Below are positions 10,713-19,788 of a stretch of DNA of 64,000 nt, piece by piece (position 1 is the first letter of the stretch; each line of letters begins with the position of its first letter). The position numbers and the translations under genes were made by a program. Source of the DNA: Apiotrichum sp. Y4204 (Eukaryota; Basidiomycota; Tremellomycetes; Trichosporonales; Trichosporonaceae); the NCBI GenBank assembly GCA_025531455.1, contig JAMYHL010000102.1, forward strand, positions 1 to 64,000. The letters run 5' to 3'. The notes below the pieces were generated by a model. The model saw only the letters and a program-made list of their open reading frames with translations. It made no database searches and was not told the origin of the DNA.

Positions 10713-11288
10713 TCATTCGTCGACGTATTGTTCCTCATCGTCCTCATCGTCGTATGTGTCGACTTCGAGGTCGGTATCTGTATCTACGAGTTCAATCTCC
10801 TTATCCGCTTCCTCCACGAGCTCATGGTTGGCGATACACTGTCCCTTCTTTGCCGTCCACCCCTCCTCGCACTCGCGAATGACGCATCTGCCCTCTACGC
10901 ACTGTACGTCGACGGCGTTCTCGATCTGGGTGCAGTCCATGCCGATTTCCTCGAGCGAAAGCACGGGAGCCTCTTGGATGCGGAGGTCGCGCGCGCTTCC
11001 GACAATCATGTTGGTTTGACGTCCGCTCGCCGCGCGCCCGACGATGCACCCGCCACACGACTCGAGGTCGTTCATAATGTCCACGCACAGGTGCCGCCCG
11101 AGCCACGACCACTTGGTCGTCAGCGCGTCGCCGACGTACTCGTACACCGGGCACGCGGTCAGGCCGAAGGCGCACGGCCGCGCCGGACGGTGGAGCGCAC
11201 GCGGGCACACATGGGGCCCGTCATTGTGGGCTGATGCGAACGGAGTGAGGAGGGTCGCCAGAACGACGGTGAGAAAGGCGAACTGCAT
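10713..11288 (-). CDS. secreted cysteine-rich protein with CPL1/PriA-like domain
   Basis: The 191-residue product starts with a signal peptide (MQFAFLTVVLATLLTPFASA). The mature part carries the basidiomycete PriA/CPL1-like cysteine pattern: HVCPRALHR, AFGLTACPVYEYVG, LCVDIMNDLESCGGC, GMDCTQIENAVDVQCVEG, RCVIRECEEGW and KKGQC. The stretch NDLESCGGC followed by DCT...VQC..G.C is the signature. In Cryptococcus neoformans the Cpl1 protein is secreted and affects capsule and host macrophage signalling; whether this homologue has any such role is unknown. The C-terminus is an unusual acidic tail (VDTDTDLEVDTYDDEDDEEQ). The start at 11288 was chosen because it begins the signal peptide; the upstream open frame to 11447 probably reflects a spliced leader. 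Confidence 0.82.
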   Translation of the reverse strand: MQFAFLTVVLATLLTPFASAHNDGPHVCPRALHRPARPCAFGLTACPVYEYVGDALTTKWSWLGRHLCVDIMNDLESCGGCIVGRAASGRQTNMIVGSARDLRIQEAPVLSLEEIGMDCTQIENAVDVQCVEGRCVIRECEEGWTAKKGQCIANHELVEEADKEIELVDTDTDLEVDTYDDEDDEEQYVDE

Positions 11289-11325
11289 GGTGGTCGCGTC
11301 GAGAGGGGCACGAAGGCTCTTGTTG

Positions 11326-11392
11326 CTGGGGACACAAAGTTTCTTGAGGGGCACGGGTCTCAGAGACGATGGTCCATGGGTGTTATACTCAC
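11326..11392 (-). other. possible 5'-UTR intron of the CPL1-like gene
   Basis: On the minus strand a GTGAGTATAAC donor at 11392 and a TGTCCCCAG acceptor at 11326 define a 67-nt candidate intron ending 37 nt before the start codon. Removing it would delete an upstream ATG. This is inferred from splice consensus only. Confidence 0.4.
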
Positions 11393-12317
11393 CCTCCCCA
11401 TCCTCTCTTCCCTCTCGCTCCTCAAGGCCCCTCGCAGCTGTTCTCACGCTCGCAGCACCTTCCGTGACTCACCTTGGACTCTCTCGACATACCTTGAGCC
11501 CTCGCAGCTACCCACGCTCACTGTCTCTCACCAGCACATGTCCGAGTCGTTGTTGTGTAAGCAAACACTGATATTCACATGACCTCCAGCTCGCCCACAG
11601 CGCCAAGATGCTGAATGCGCCGAAGAGCACATAGCTCGCACACTTGAAGAGCCGAATTTCCCAATACGATGATAAACAACGACGAGCACAACGTCACCGG
11701 AATGACTAGTAGCACCGGTTTCACCATCTCGTGAGCTATTGTTGACATTAGATCGTCAGGTTGCATTCACTGCCCATCGGCTATCGACCCTCGGCGTTAC
11801 GCTGCGGTCTCCGGCCCGGCACGACCCTAACAAATGTCGCAAACACCAGTGCTCCGACGCCACACCCAATCCGGAGGGGTACCGGTACTTCACATCATTC
11901 AGCCGTGCATAACAGCCTGTAGTTCACTTTTACTCACCTTCTCGCTGTTACTGGAATGGGTACACTGCGCCAGCGGCTCTTTTCCGCGCTACTTGGTGAA
12001 TCCTGTGATCTTCATTTAGGCTAGCTGTATTGTCATGTTACTCACTCCAGGACTACATACAACACCTACGAATCTTGTCTAGTCACTCACCAGAACTACA
12101 TACCTCCACCCACGTCATCTTGTCGAAGTTGCCGTCTCTCACCGAGATCACTGCTCAGCCGGAAATGGAACCGGCAATGGGTCGGCGGTTCGGCATCTCT
12201 CAAAGGACTACATAACATCAGGGACTGCAAACTGCGCTGCCCAAACTGCGAACTGACACCACAGCCAGACGCTGCACTTCACAGCTCTCTACGTGGGTCT
12301 ACTTATTTACGGCCATC
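11393..12317. other. intergenic; possible small intron-rich membrane-protein gene (minus), unresolved
   Basis: The minus strand near 11575-11766 encodes a hydrophobic segment (KPVLLVIPVTLCSS and then LFIIVLGNSAL) that could span a membrane, preceded by splice-like strings (GTGAATG donor and AACAATAG acceptor; GTATGT..TCGTAG near 12085-12040). I could not assemble an uninterrupted reading frame with a start codon, so no gene is called. Confidence 0.25.
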
Positions 12318-13775
12318 TCACCTGTCAACCTCATCGAGACCAGCCACCCTCTCTCGTTCGTCGAGTTCGCGCTCACGGTCGGCCAAATGCTGGAACCAGA
12401 TATTAACCACCCATTGCCTCCTCTGGAGCAGCTCCCGCTGGGTTTCTGTGGCTTTCATGACATCGGCGAGGGCGTAGAGCGCATTCGATAGGCCCGAAAG
12501 CTGGCGCTTGACTTCGCGCTCAATCGTGCGCTCAGCCATTGCCGTGATCCGGTCCCGGACGAAAACAGACAGATATCCGACACTGGGGTTCCTCATCGGG
12601 CCGCCCCAGCGGAGCTGGTGCTCGACGTCTGCAAGCGCGACACGTACGTGCTGCTCGGTGCGGCGTTTGACTTGAAGTCTCAGGTTGTTGCGGTCCGTCG
12701 TGAGGTGGCGCTGGACTTCCTTCAGCTCTTTCTCCCGCTGCAGAACCTTGAACTCCAGCTTGCGGACGTCCTGTTCCATCTCCTGAACCTTGAGTTCCTG
12801 CTCGCGGACACGCTGTTCCTTGCGCTGAACCTCGAGCTCCCGGAGGCGGACCTGCTGCTCCCTCAGGCTGAGCTCTGCTTCGGTAGGGTAAAAGCGAAAT
12901 ACGTTTGAGGCGGGAGCGGAAGTCGGATTAACCATGACCTCAGGGACGTCGAAGCCCTCCATAACTGGAGAAGGAGGGTTGGCAGACTCGGCGATCACTG
13001 ATGGCGTAGGCAGGGGCGTCGAAATCGGGGACAGGGACGTGTCCGCAGTGGCCCCCGCGTCGAGGTTGGGGGCAGAAGTGGCCGGATACCGAAACGCGCG
13101 GTTGCGGCTGCGCTCGCGGATATCGGCAAGCGCAGTAAGAGCGGTGACACCGTTATACGGATGAGGAACGCCAGCCAGGTCCCACACGTCGTAGTTGGGG
13201 CTCAAGTACGAGGTGCTCAGGACATCACGATAGACGCTTGTGGGAACGTCGTCATACGAGATGTCGTTTGCTGTTAGGGAAAGGTACAGACGAAGAGCCA
13301 TCGGCTGCAGGTCCCTGGCCTGCAGGTTCCAGCAGTGCTCATTCCACACGTCCCGCATGTGCTCGTATACGACTTGAACAAACAAGGCCCAGGGGCTGTT
13401 TGGGTCGTCCGGTATGCCGTAGCGCTGATCGGCGGAAACGCGGGAGAGGGCAATAAATGCCTGCGCAATCAGAGGGGGGAGAGCACAGGTGATGGGGATG
13501 CCGTCCTTGATCATCGCGTCGGGCAGGAGCATGTCGAGCAGATCCATGGCGTCGGGGGGCGAATTGTCGATTGCCTCCGAAAGGAGCGGTTCAAGGAGAG
13601 GCACCAAGTTCCTCTCAGGGCTTGCAGCCGGAGCTGCGGGCGAAGAAAAATATTCGAGGAACGAAATGGCAATGACGGCGATAAGGACAATAGGGAACAG
13701 CAGGGGCATGACGACGGTGGCCAGGAAAACAAGAAGTGGCGCGAGAAGCACGAGCGTCACGACGCGCGACGACAT
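12318..13775 (-). CDS. tandem-array coiled-coil family member 1, membrane-anchored variant
   Basis: This intronless gene encodes 485 residues and is the most downstream member of a seven-gene minus-strand array. Residues about 6-42 are strongly hydrophobic (VVTLVLLAPLLVFLATVVM and then FPIVLIAVIAISFL), enough for a signal-anchor or a membrane hairpin; no other member has this. The shared domain follows: GIPITCALPPLIAQAFIAL, QRYGIPDDPNSPWALFVQVV, and VWDLAGVPHP, matching the family pattern of a TRY-like block, then PW..LV.I, then a W-containing block. Residues about 300-460 form long charged helices rich in Arg, Glu and Gln (REQQVRLRELEVQRKEQR), typical of a coiled coil. No enzyme motif is seen. 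Start 13775 follows a pyrimidine-rich leader; the frame remains open to 14006 but without family similarity. The function is unknown. Confidence 0.72.
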   Translation of the reverse strand: MSSRVVTLVLLAPLLVFLATVVMPLLFPIVLIAVIAISFLEYFSSPAAPAASPERNLVPLLEPLLSEAIDNSPPDAMDLLDMLLPDAMIKDGIPITCALPPLIAQAFIALSRVSADQRYGIPDDPNSPWALFVQVVYEHMRDVWNEHCWNLQARDLQPMALRLYLSLTANDISYDDVPTSVYRDVLSTSYLSPNYDVWDLAGVPHPYNGVTALTALADIRERSRNRAFRYPATSAPNLDAGATADTSLSPISTPLPTPSVIAESANPPSPVMEGFDVPEVMVNPTSAPASNVFRFYPTEAELSLREQQVRLRELEVQRKEQRVREQELKVQEMEQDVRKLEFKVLQREKELKEVQRHLTTDRNNLRLQVKRRTEQHVRVALADVEHQLRWGGPMRNPSVGYLSVFVRDRITAMAERTIEREVKRQLSGLSNALYALADVMKATETQRELLQRRQWVVNIWFQHLADRERELDERERVAGLDEVDR

Positions 13776-14765
13776 GATGAAGGAGGTGGGGATGCGAGTA
13801 CGGTGAGTGACCAGATTTGGTGCGGAAGACAAGGATACGGAGAAGAGAGAGGTAGTGATAGTGAAGAAGGATGAAGGGAGGGATATGGAGAGAAGAGAAG
13901 AGTGAGGAGCAAACATCATGTTGGGAGACCCACAACGCGAATAGCATGGCCGTCGAGGACAGATACCAACGGGCGCCCAGGATTCCATATGGCGAGACTG
14001 CCACACACAGACACAAGCTGGAGAGGAGACATGCTTGTGTATGTTTACTCCCTCAACCCCTCATGTGTATGTTTGCGCGCTCTCGCCTCGTGCTGTCCCC
14101 TCGGGGTGGCAGGCTGTCAAAGGTACTGCACCCGCGTTGGTCGCGCGTGATGCCCTCCCGCCCTGGTGATTGATGATTGCAACAGCTCTGATGGCAATGA
14201 CAGAGAATGTGATGCTGGGACCATCTCCTACAGTACCTCTTTTTGTTGAGAACGGTGCACTGGCTTCATTACTGTTGCGCTGAAGTCGCGCGTCTCAGAG
14301 GCAGAAGTCCGGGGGTGGACCTCGAGAGTGGAGGCGGACCAACAATACGTCACAAGACCGTACTGTATATCCTGGCTGGGAGCTTTATCCCGCCAGTGGT
14401 GTTTTCCGAAGTATCTGTTACCCAACCACCGTATCTTCATTACCTTTACAAATATTCCAAGTCTCGACGGCGAAGAACCTCAGACCTGAAATATTTGGCT
14501 TTCCCTGTTCGGAATCACGAGACCTCAACTGCAGCGTTTGCCTTCGACTGGGCCCATGACGCGTGATGAGGGGACGCTCAGGAGATCAGGAGAAAACGCT
14601 CGGATCTCCAAACACAGCAAAACAAAACCTGGGGGTAGCACCACGGTCCCACGAGGATACATACATGAGAGGGGACTTCTTGGTGTCAGTGGGAAATTTA
14701 CTCGTCTCTCTCGCCTTTACTAAATCTCTAATTTATCTTGAAAGCGTTCTACAGCCACGCTTTTC
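13776..14765. other. intergenic in the paralogue array
   Basis: This gap holds the pyrimidine-rich leader of the gene ending at 13775 and about 700 bp without a supported gene. It is the second-longest gap inside the array. Confidence 0.45.
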
Positions 14766-16304
14766 TCAGTCACTGTCGTCGGGGACGGTCGACTCTAGCG
14801 TCCGAACACGTTGAATCAGCTTCTTCTCCCTCTCATTCATCTTAAGGCGCTCCTCGTTCAGCTGGCGGCGCCCTTGGAGAGACTTGAGCTCGGCTTGCAA
14901 GTGTTCCTTCTCGGCTTCTAACAGCTTCTTCTCGTACTCGTTGCCGAGGAGCGCGTCCCGCACATCGATTTCCGCCTCGAGCCTGCGTTTGATGACAGCA
15001 ACGGCGGAAGCATCAATGCGCGACAGTTTTCGCCACGGGTCGTCGTCGAATTCGGCCTCGGTAGTCTCGCTCCTTGTGCGCTTAACGGACAGTCGATCCG
15101 GCTCGTCAGGGTCACCCAAGGATCGGTCCGAGACCGCATCGGATTGGGCAACTTCGAAGGTGAGAGAGTCGATGTCCAGACAATCTGTTTCGGTGGCTGC
15201 AGGTGATTCTTGCGATGATGTGGGGGATTTCTCGATGACGATTTCTTGAATGGCACCGGCATTCGGGATTGAGGAGGGCGGGGTACATGACCTGTCGATT
15301 GCTTGCTCGTCGTTCTCTTGACTAGCATCGCTGTTGGCAATCGCGTGGGGAGGGGCACTCGGGGAACATGATCCGTCGATCACTCCGATGTCGCTCTCTT
15401 GTGCGGAATTGATGTTGAGCAATCTCTGGCGAGAGGAACACGGGGTGCATGGCTGGGTAATTTCTGGATTGTCGCTCCCTTGAACGGCATCGATGTTGGC
15501 GATTGTCTGTAGAGAGGGACACGGGGTGCATAACCCGCCGATTACTGGGATGTCGCTTTTTTGGGCAGAATCCCTGTCGACGATTGCTTGGGGAGAGGGT
15601 TCCGGGGTACATGAACCGGCGATCACTTGAATAGAGCTCTCTTGAATGGCATCGATATTGGTGATTGTCTGGCCAGAGGAGTAACCGCTAGTCTCAGGCG
15701 GAGGAGGGGCAATTGTTATTTGTGACGAGGAAGGAGTCATTGCCGTCTGTGTTGGGGAAGAGGACGTTTGTGACAGGGCTGTAGTCGACTGGATGGTGAT
15801 CGGGCCAGTCTGAGAAGTGGATTTGGGAGTGGGAGTCGGGGAAGACCGTGAAACTTCCATCACAGATCGCAGATGCGTTTCCAGCCACTTTTCCGGTCCC
15901 CCAGCTGGCTTCCAGGTGAGACACCTTTGAGCTTGGTCGAGGTAGTCCCCCTCGCTACCCAAAATGGCCCCAAAGTCTTCTCTGCTGAAAAGAGAAGACA
16001 AGTGGTCAAACTTGGACTCGGACAGGACAAACTGCAAAGCGGCGTACTCGGCCCACTCGTGTAAGTCTGCAGTGGGGACGACCAAGAGCGGCGCGGCACA
16101 GCGGAATTTCTCCACGATAATCATAACGAGCGTCGTCCATGGATACCCTGGTTGGAGACCAGGACTGTAACGGGTTTCTCTGGGGCAGAGAATGAAGGAA
16201 ATGACGGAGTTTTTAAGGTCGGGAGGTAATAAACGGGCCTCAGACTTGAACCCGGGAGCGACGAGATTGACCAAGCAAATGATCTTGGGATCGGAAAGCA
16301 ACAT
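14766..16304 (-). CDS. tandem-array coiled-coil family member 2, with 27-residue repeats
   Basis: This intronless gene encodes 512 residues. The N-terminal family domain reads VNLVAPGFKSEARLLPPDLK, then SFILCPRETRYSPGLQPG, YPWTTLVMIIVEKF and WAEYAALQFVLS, with the W-block KPAGGPEKWLETHL. A Ser/Thr/Pro-rich linker leads to five tandem 27-residue repeats (encoded at 15264-15668) built on NIDA.QESDI.VI.GSCTP. A charged coiled coil closes the protein (KKLLEAEKEHLQAELKSLQG, then NEREKKLIQRVRTLE). There is no signal peptide from the chosen start, which begins the family similarity; the frame is open to 16493. It lies 169 bp downstream of the next member in the same direction. The function is unknown. 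Confidence 0.75.
   Translation of the reverse strand: MLLSDPKIICLVNLVAPGFKSEARLLPPDLKNSVISFILCPRETRYSPGLQPGYPWTTLVMIIVEKFRCAAPLLVVPTADLHEWAEYAALQFVLSESKFDHLSSLFSREDFGAILGSEGDYLDQAQRCLTWKPAGGPEKWLETHLRSVMEVSRSSPTPTPKSTSQTGPITIQSTTALSQTSSSPTQTAMTPSSSQITIAPPPPETSGYSSGQTITNIDAIQESSIQVIAGSCTPEPSPQAIVDRDSAQKSDIPVIGGLCTPCPSLQTIANIDAVQGSDNPEITQPCTPCSSRQRLLNINSAQESDIGVIDGSCSPSAPPHAIANSDASQENDEQAIDRSCTPPSSIPNAGAIQEIVIEKSPTSSQESPAATETDCLDIDSLTFEVAQSDAVSDRSLGDPDEPDRLSVKRTRSETTEAEFDDDPWRKLSRIDASAVAVIKRRLEAEIDVRDALLGNEYEKKLLEAEKEHLQAELKSLQGRRQLNEERLKMNEREKKLIQRVRTLESTVPDDSD
15264..15668 (-). repeat. five tandem 81-bp (27-aa) coding repeats
   Basis: Within array member 2, five in-frame copies of a 27-residue unit follow one another without gaps, and a sixth partial unit follows to about 15210. 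Each contains N.D/S.Q...I.VI....C[TS]P, so each unit contributes a cysteine. The copies differ at many positions, which indicates an old duplication. Confidence 0.85.
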
Positions 16305-16473
16305 TGTTGAGACGGTCCACGTTGTCTTGCGGCGGTCGGTCGTCTGGAACAATCGATAACAGGACGAAAGAAAAGAAGGGATGAGAGAAGGCAGCGAAGA
16401 GCTCCAGTGTGGAGGGTAAATGGTTGGTGGTGATAAGTGGAGAAGGAATGCACCTTCCTTGGCTCTTGCCACC

Positions 16474-17523
16474 TCAATCTTCACGCGCTTCACGCTGCAC
16501 CTCCATCCTTGGCCCCTCTAGATCACGTAGTGTCGCTTCCAGGTCCTCTCTCTCCTGCTGATTTCTCGTTAGCCGCTCAGTGATATCTCGAAGCATGAAA
16601 TTCAAGTGTCGGCACTCGACGTCGAGGGTCCTCCTCCTCTGCAAGGCTTCTTCATGGCGGTCGTCCTGCCTCCGATTTTGCTCGGTATTGACAACGCCGG
16701 GATTGTTACGTGGTAGGTTGGCAGACTCGATTTCGGCCTCTGGAGAGTCACTTTCCCGTTTTCTTTTCCTCTCCGGAGGGGGAGACGAGGAGGGTCGCGC
16801 AGGCTGCGTTGATGGCCCCGCCTCCTGGTTTTGGCTTATGGTCGAAGCAGACGTGCCCGCCTGAGGCTGGCTATCGGGCTCTTGTGTAGTCGAGGATGAT
16901 GGTTGCGAAACCGGCTCAGGAGCTGCTCCAGCAGCAGAAGGACCCGGAGCGGCGGCGGGTGGGATCGGCAACGTTCCAGAATTTTCCACAGCCTGCGGGG
17001 CACGCGGGGGAATAAAAGCTGATGGGGGAAAGGCCGGTGCTGTTTTCAACAAATCCAGGATGTTCCAAAGGCGGGCCTCGTTCCGGAGCTGCTCGATACT
17101 CCAAGCCTTCAAACCCCACTCAGCGAATTCAGGGGTAAGGTCTTGAGGGGCTTCGGCTCCGACAAACTCGTTGTAAACCGGTCGCTTCCAGGAGGGTTGG
17201 GGCAGATCCGGGGGGAGCGGGGGCCGACCACTTACGGCAAGCACGAGCTCGCAGGAAGCTCGCTCACCCCACTTTTCAAGTTCCTTCGTCGTATATTGTC
17301 CGCGATATCGCAATCTTGCATTGGTGAAGAGTTGGATAACGATTTTGACAAGCGCCGTCCATGGATACCCGTCCTCTAGGTAACGGCGATAGCGTGTGTG
17401 CTTGCTACACCAGAGGAACGAGACGATCGCCTCGCCTAAAGGCGTAGGTAGTCGCTTCGTGGCCTTGAAGTCGCCGGCTACGACGTTGAGAAAGTGCTGA
17501 TAATCATCTTGCTGAGACGACAT
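16474..17523 (-). CDS. tandem-array coiled-coil family member 3
   Basis: This intronless gene encodes 349 residues. The family domain covers residues 8-150: HFLNVVAGDFKATKRLPTPL, then AIVSFLWCSKHTRYRRYL, GYPWTALVKIVIQLF, WGERASCELVLAVSGRPPLP and EFAEWGLKAWSIEQL. A Pro/Ser/Gln-rich linker (residues about 185-265) carries a possible basic nuclear signal (PPERKRKRESD). The last 70 residues are a charged coiled coil (QRRRTLDVECRHLNFMLRD, ERLTRNQQEREDLEATLRD). There is no signal peptide, so an intracellular and perhaps nuclear product is inferred. The start is the first Met and coincides with the beginning of family similarity. The function is unknown. Confidence 0.75.
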   Translation of the reverse strand: MSSQQDDYQHFLNVVAGDFKATKRLPTPLGEAIVSFLWCSKHTRYRRYLEDGYPWTALVKIVIQLFTNARLRYRGQYTTKELEKWGERASCELVLAVSGRPPLPPDLPQPSWKRPVYNEFVGAEAPQDLTPEFAEWGLKAWSIEQLRNEARLWNILDLLKTAPAFPPSAFIPPRAPQAVENSGTLPIPPAAAPGPSAAGAAPEPVSQPSSSTTQEPDSQPQAGTSASTISQNQEAGPSTQPARPSSSPPPERKRKRESDSPEAEIESANLPRNNPGVVNTEQNRRQDDRHEEALQRRRTLDVECRHLNFMLRDITERLTRNQQEREDLEATLRDLEGPRMEVQREARED

Positions 17524-18444
17524 TCTATGGTGACTATCAGGGAGTGGAAGCCTCCGATAAAAGGTAGAGTGTAGAGTGAGTGGGTGATGAAGAAAAGGTC
17601 AATGGGGAGAGATCGTTTTTAGAGGAGATCACGGTGGAGGCACCAGGGTGAGGGTGCACGGTCACCATAAGGTTTTCGCATCTGACAGGTTTGATCTGAT
17701 CTCGGCGGACCTCAAGCATGGAACGTTATGGAATCTTTAACCAAGGGAACCTCCTGGCCTCCTGCGACCCGGCTTCGGTGTCGGGTGCGATTTGTGCGAT
17801 TTACAAGAGTTCTGTACTTTTTAGTTGTTCGCTCAACAAGGTGCTGATGTGTCCTGTGGGGTGCGTTTTTTGACAGGTCTGGAAAGTGATCGGCTTGGCG
17901 GTTTACAATACAAGACTGTACTGACCCAGTGACTGCAACGCGAGCAACTGGGCAGTGCTCCCCAACACCTGTGCACTTGTGACTGCACCTGACATCTGAG
18001 CCAGTGATGCAAGTGATTATGGCTTCCGTGACTGTGACTTCTTTGTGCACGTGAGGGCAAAAACACCAATGTGGCAGATTCCGAGTCAAAATGTGGCACT
18101 CATCTTTCACAGCTTTCACCATGCAGGGTGGGCTTGCAGCATCTGCTGCAGCATTGAGGACATGACTATGCCCATCATCAGTTGGAGTATACTTCAGCAT
18201 TTGTCTGACACGCATGGCTGTCACATCTTCCAACGACTATGTACAAAGGATCTGGGTTTCTCTTGTGGCCATCTTGGCTACGTACTGTATCTGGTGACTA
18301 CCGACTCTTACTCGTTGATTATGTGATTACTTTGGGTCGTATGGGAGTAACGTTTGCCTATCGGACGAGACATACGATGGGGCTGTGTGCAGGTGGCTCG
18401 AATCTTAGGCGCGGGCGACGACAACACTAGAATCTTCTTGACGC
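17524..18444. other. intergenic in the paralogue array
   Basis: A 173-codon open frame (17712-18233 minus) lies here but has none of the family blocks and no other recognisable domain. The plus strand shows scattered CAGTGACTGCA-like short repeats around 17925-18030. No gene is called. Confidence 0.4.
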
Positions 18445-19425
18445 TTACTCCTCCTCGCCCGCGAGCTCAGACTTGAAAGCCTTGATGCGATCCTTGAGCT
18501 CCTTCTCCTTCTCGAGGTGCATGACGCGCTGCTGGAAATTCTTGACTTCGGCGGTGAGGAGTTGCTGCTTGGCTTCCAGAAGACTCTCCTCAGCGTCAAG
18601 GAGTTTCTTTTCGTACGTGTGGCGGAGGAGATCGGTGGAGTCGACGCGGCGAAACTTGGATCGAGAAGCGTCCCCCTCGTCGCAATTGGGGTCCACATGT
18701 TTACGCTTCTTGGCATTCTTAGACGATTCGGGCTGGCGGTCCACAGCTTCCATGGGTGCAGAACTTATGGTGGAGGAGCTGCGCTCGGTCCGATTCGATG
18801 GTTGACATTTGTGAAGTTCAGAGCCTTGAGAGGCGGTGAAACGATAGGCGGCATTCGAGACGGTCGGCGAGCGTGTCAGGGCCAAAAGAGCGGTAGAGGC
18901 AGAAGTGCCAGGGGAAGAAGCCTTGTCCTTAAGGGACGATGAAAGGTCCTCAGCAGGTTCCGAGTTCTCCAGGAGCTGCCAAAAGTAGTCCAGGCAAAGT
19001 TTGGGGTCCCAACTCGTATTCCAGTATGGAGGGTAGAGCTTAGGAACGAGACGACGCACTGCATGTTCGTAGATAAGTGAGTCGATTTTGTGTCGCGTGT
19101 CGGTGGGGTCTGTGAGTGGAGGGAGCTTACAGACCGCCAGAATGAGGGTGCACATGGCCCACTGGACAGCAACATGGAAGTCGTCGACGAAGGGTGAATA
19201 AACAAGCTGATCAGGGTCATGCCCGGAGAGCTTCATCACAATGAGCCGCACAACAAACATTGGAGAGTGAGACTCTCCCGATGGAGCAGTAAATTCACTA
19301 TCAGGGGGACAGAGACAGTAGGCAACGACAGCGGTGTGGAGACCGAATGGAATTTTGTTGTCCTTCTCGAAATCGGGTGCCACGGCACGAAGCACAGTCT
19401 TGTGGTCGCTGAATGGATTGTCCAT
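18445..19425 (-). CDS. tandem-array coiled-coil family member 4
   Basis: This intronless gene encodes 326 residues. The family domain begins TVLRAVAPDFEKDNKIPFGL and continues AVVAYCLCPPDSEFTAPSGE, MFVVRLIVMKL and AVQWAMCTLILAVCKLPPL. The usual TRY and PWT residues are replaced here, so this copy is the most diverged within the array. A Lys/Arg-rich block with KNAKKRKHVDP is a likely nuclear signal. The C-terminus is a strong coiled coil (YEKKLLDAEESLLEAKQQL, then NFQQRVMHLEKEKELKDRI). The start at 19425 follows a long pyrimidine-rich leader, and the frame remains open to 19605 through that leader without similarity. The function is unknown. Confidence 0.75.
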   Translation of the reverse strand: MDNPFSDHKTVLRAVAPDFEKDNKIPFGLHTAVVAYCLCPPDSEFTAPSGESHSPMFVVRLIVMKLSGHDPDQLVYSPFVDDFHVAVQWAMCTLILAVCKLPPLTDPTDTRHKIDSLIYEHAVRRLVPKLYPPYWNTSWDPKLCLDYFWQLLENSEPAEDLSSSLKDKASSPGTSASTALLALTRSPTVSNAAYRFTASQGSELHKCQPSNRTERSSSTISSAPMEAVDRQPESSKNAKKRKHVDPNCDEGDASRSKFRRVDSTDLLRHTYEKKLLDAEESLLEAKQQLLTAEVKNFQQRVMHLEKEKELKDRIKAFKSELAGEEE

Positions 19426-19429
19426 TCTC

Positions 19430-19520
19430 GAAGCGTTGAGAGATGAGGAATTGAGAGAGACGATGAAAGAGAAGAAGAGAAGAAGAGAAAAAGAGAAGAA
19501 GAGAGAGAAGACAAGATGAA
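19430..19520 (-). promoter_or_regulatory. pyrimidine-rich leader of array member 4
   Basis: On the minus strand this is an almost pure C/T tract (TCTTCTTCTCTT-type) directly upstream of the start codon. Similar tracts precede most array members. Pyrimidine-rich stretches close to transcription starts are common in fungal promoters; a role here is inferred. Confidence 0.45.
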
Positions 19521-19788
19521 TGATTCTGCAATGGGGCTGTGTGTGTGTGTGTTTGTTTGATGAGTAGACTGGATGAGTGAGTGGCGGGCTCAGCTTACTT
19601 CTCATGCTGCTCAGAAGCCTCCACCGCTCACGGGTTTCCTAAGTATTATGCAGCGTGCGCCGTGCAAGGTACTTGTATGGATAGGCTGCAGGGCGTTGCA
19701 TAGCGTGCGCTACATGTCGCTATATATGCTCGTGCTTAGTTCCGAGCTGCTCTTGGCCCATATGTACTGCATGTATTGCAAGCTACAG

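Noticed and set aside
15264..15668. CRISPR-like regular repeats
   Set aside because: The units are contiguous coding repeats without unique spacers, in a eukaryotic gene.
17712..18233. 173-codon minus-strand frame between array genes
   Set aside because: None of the family blocks is present, and codon content looks random; it is not a decayed paralogue by any match I can see.
19426..19605. N-terminal extension of array member 4 through a Phe/Leu/Ser-rich stretch as a signal peptide
   Set aside because: The stretch is simply the translated pyrimidine-rich leader; similar runs precede the other paralogues in different frames.
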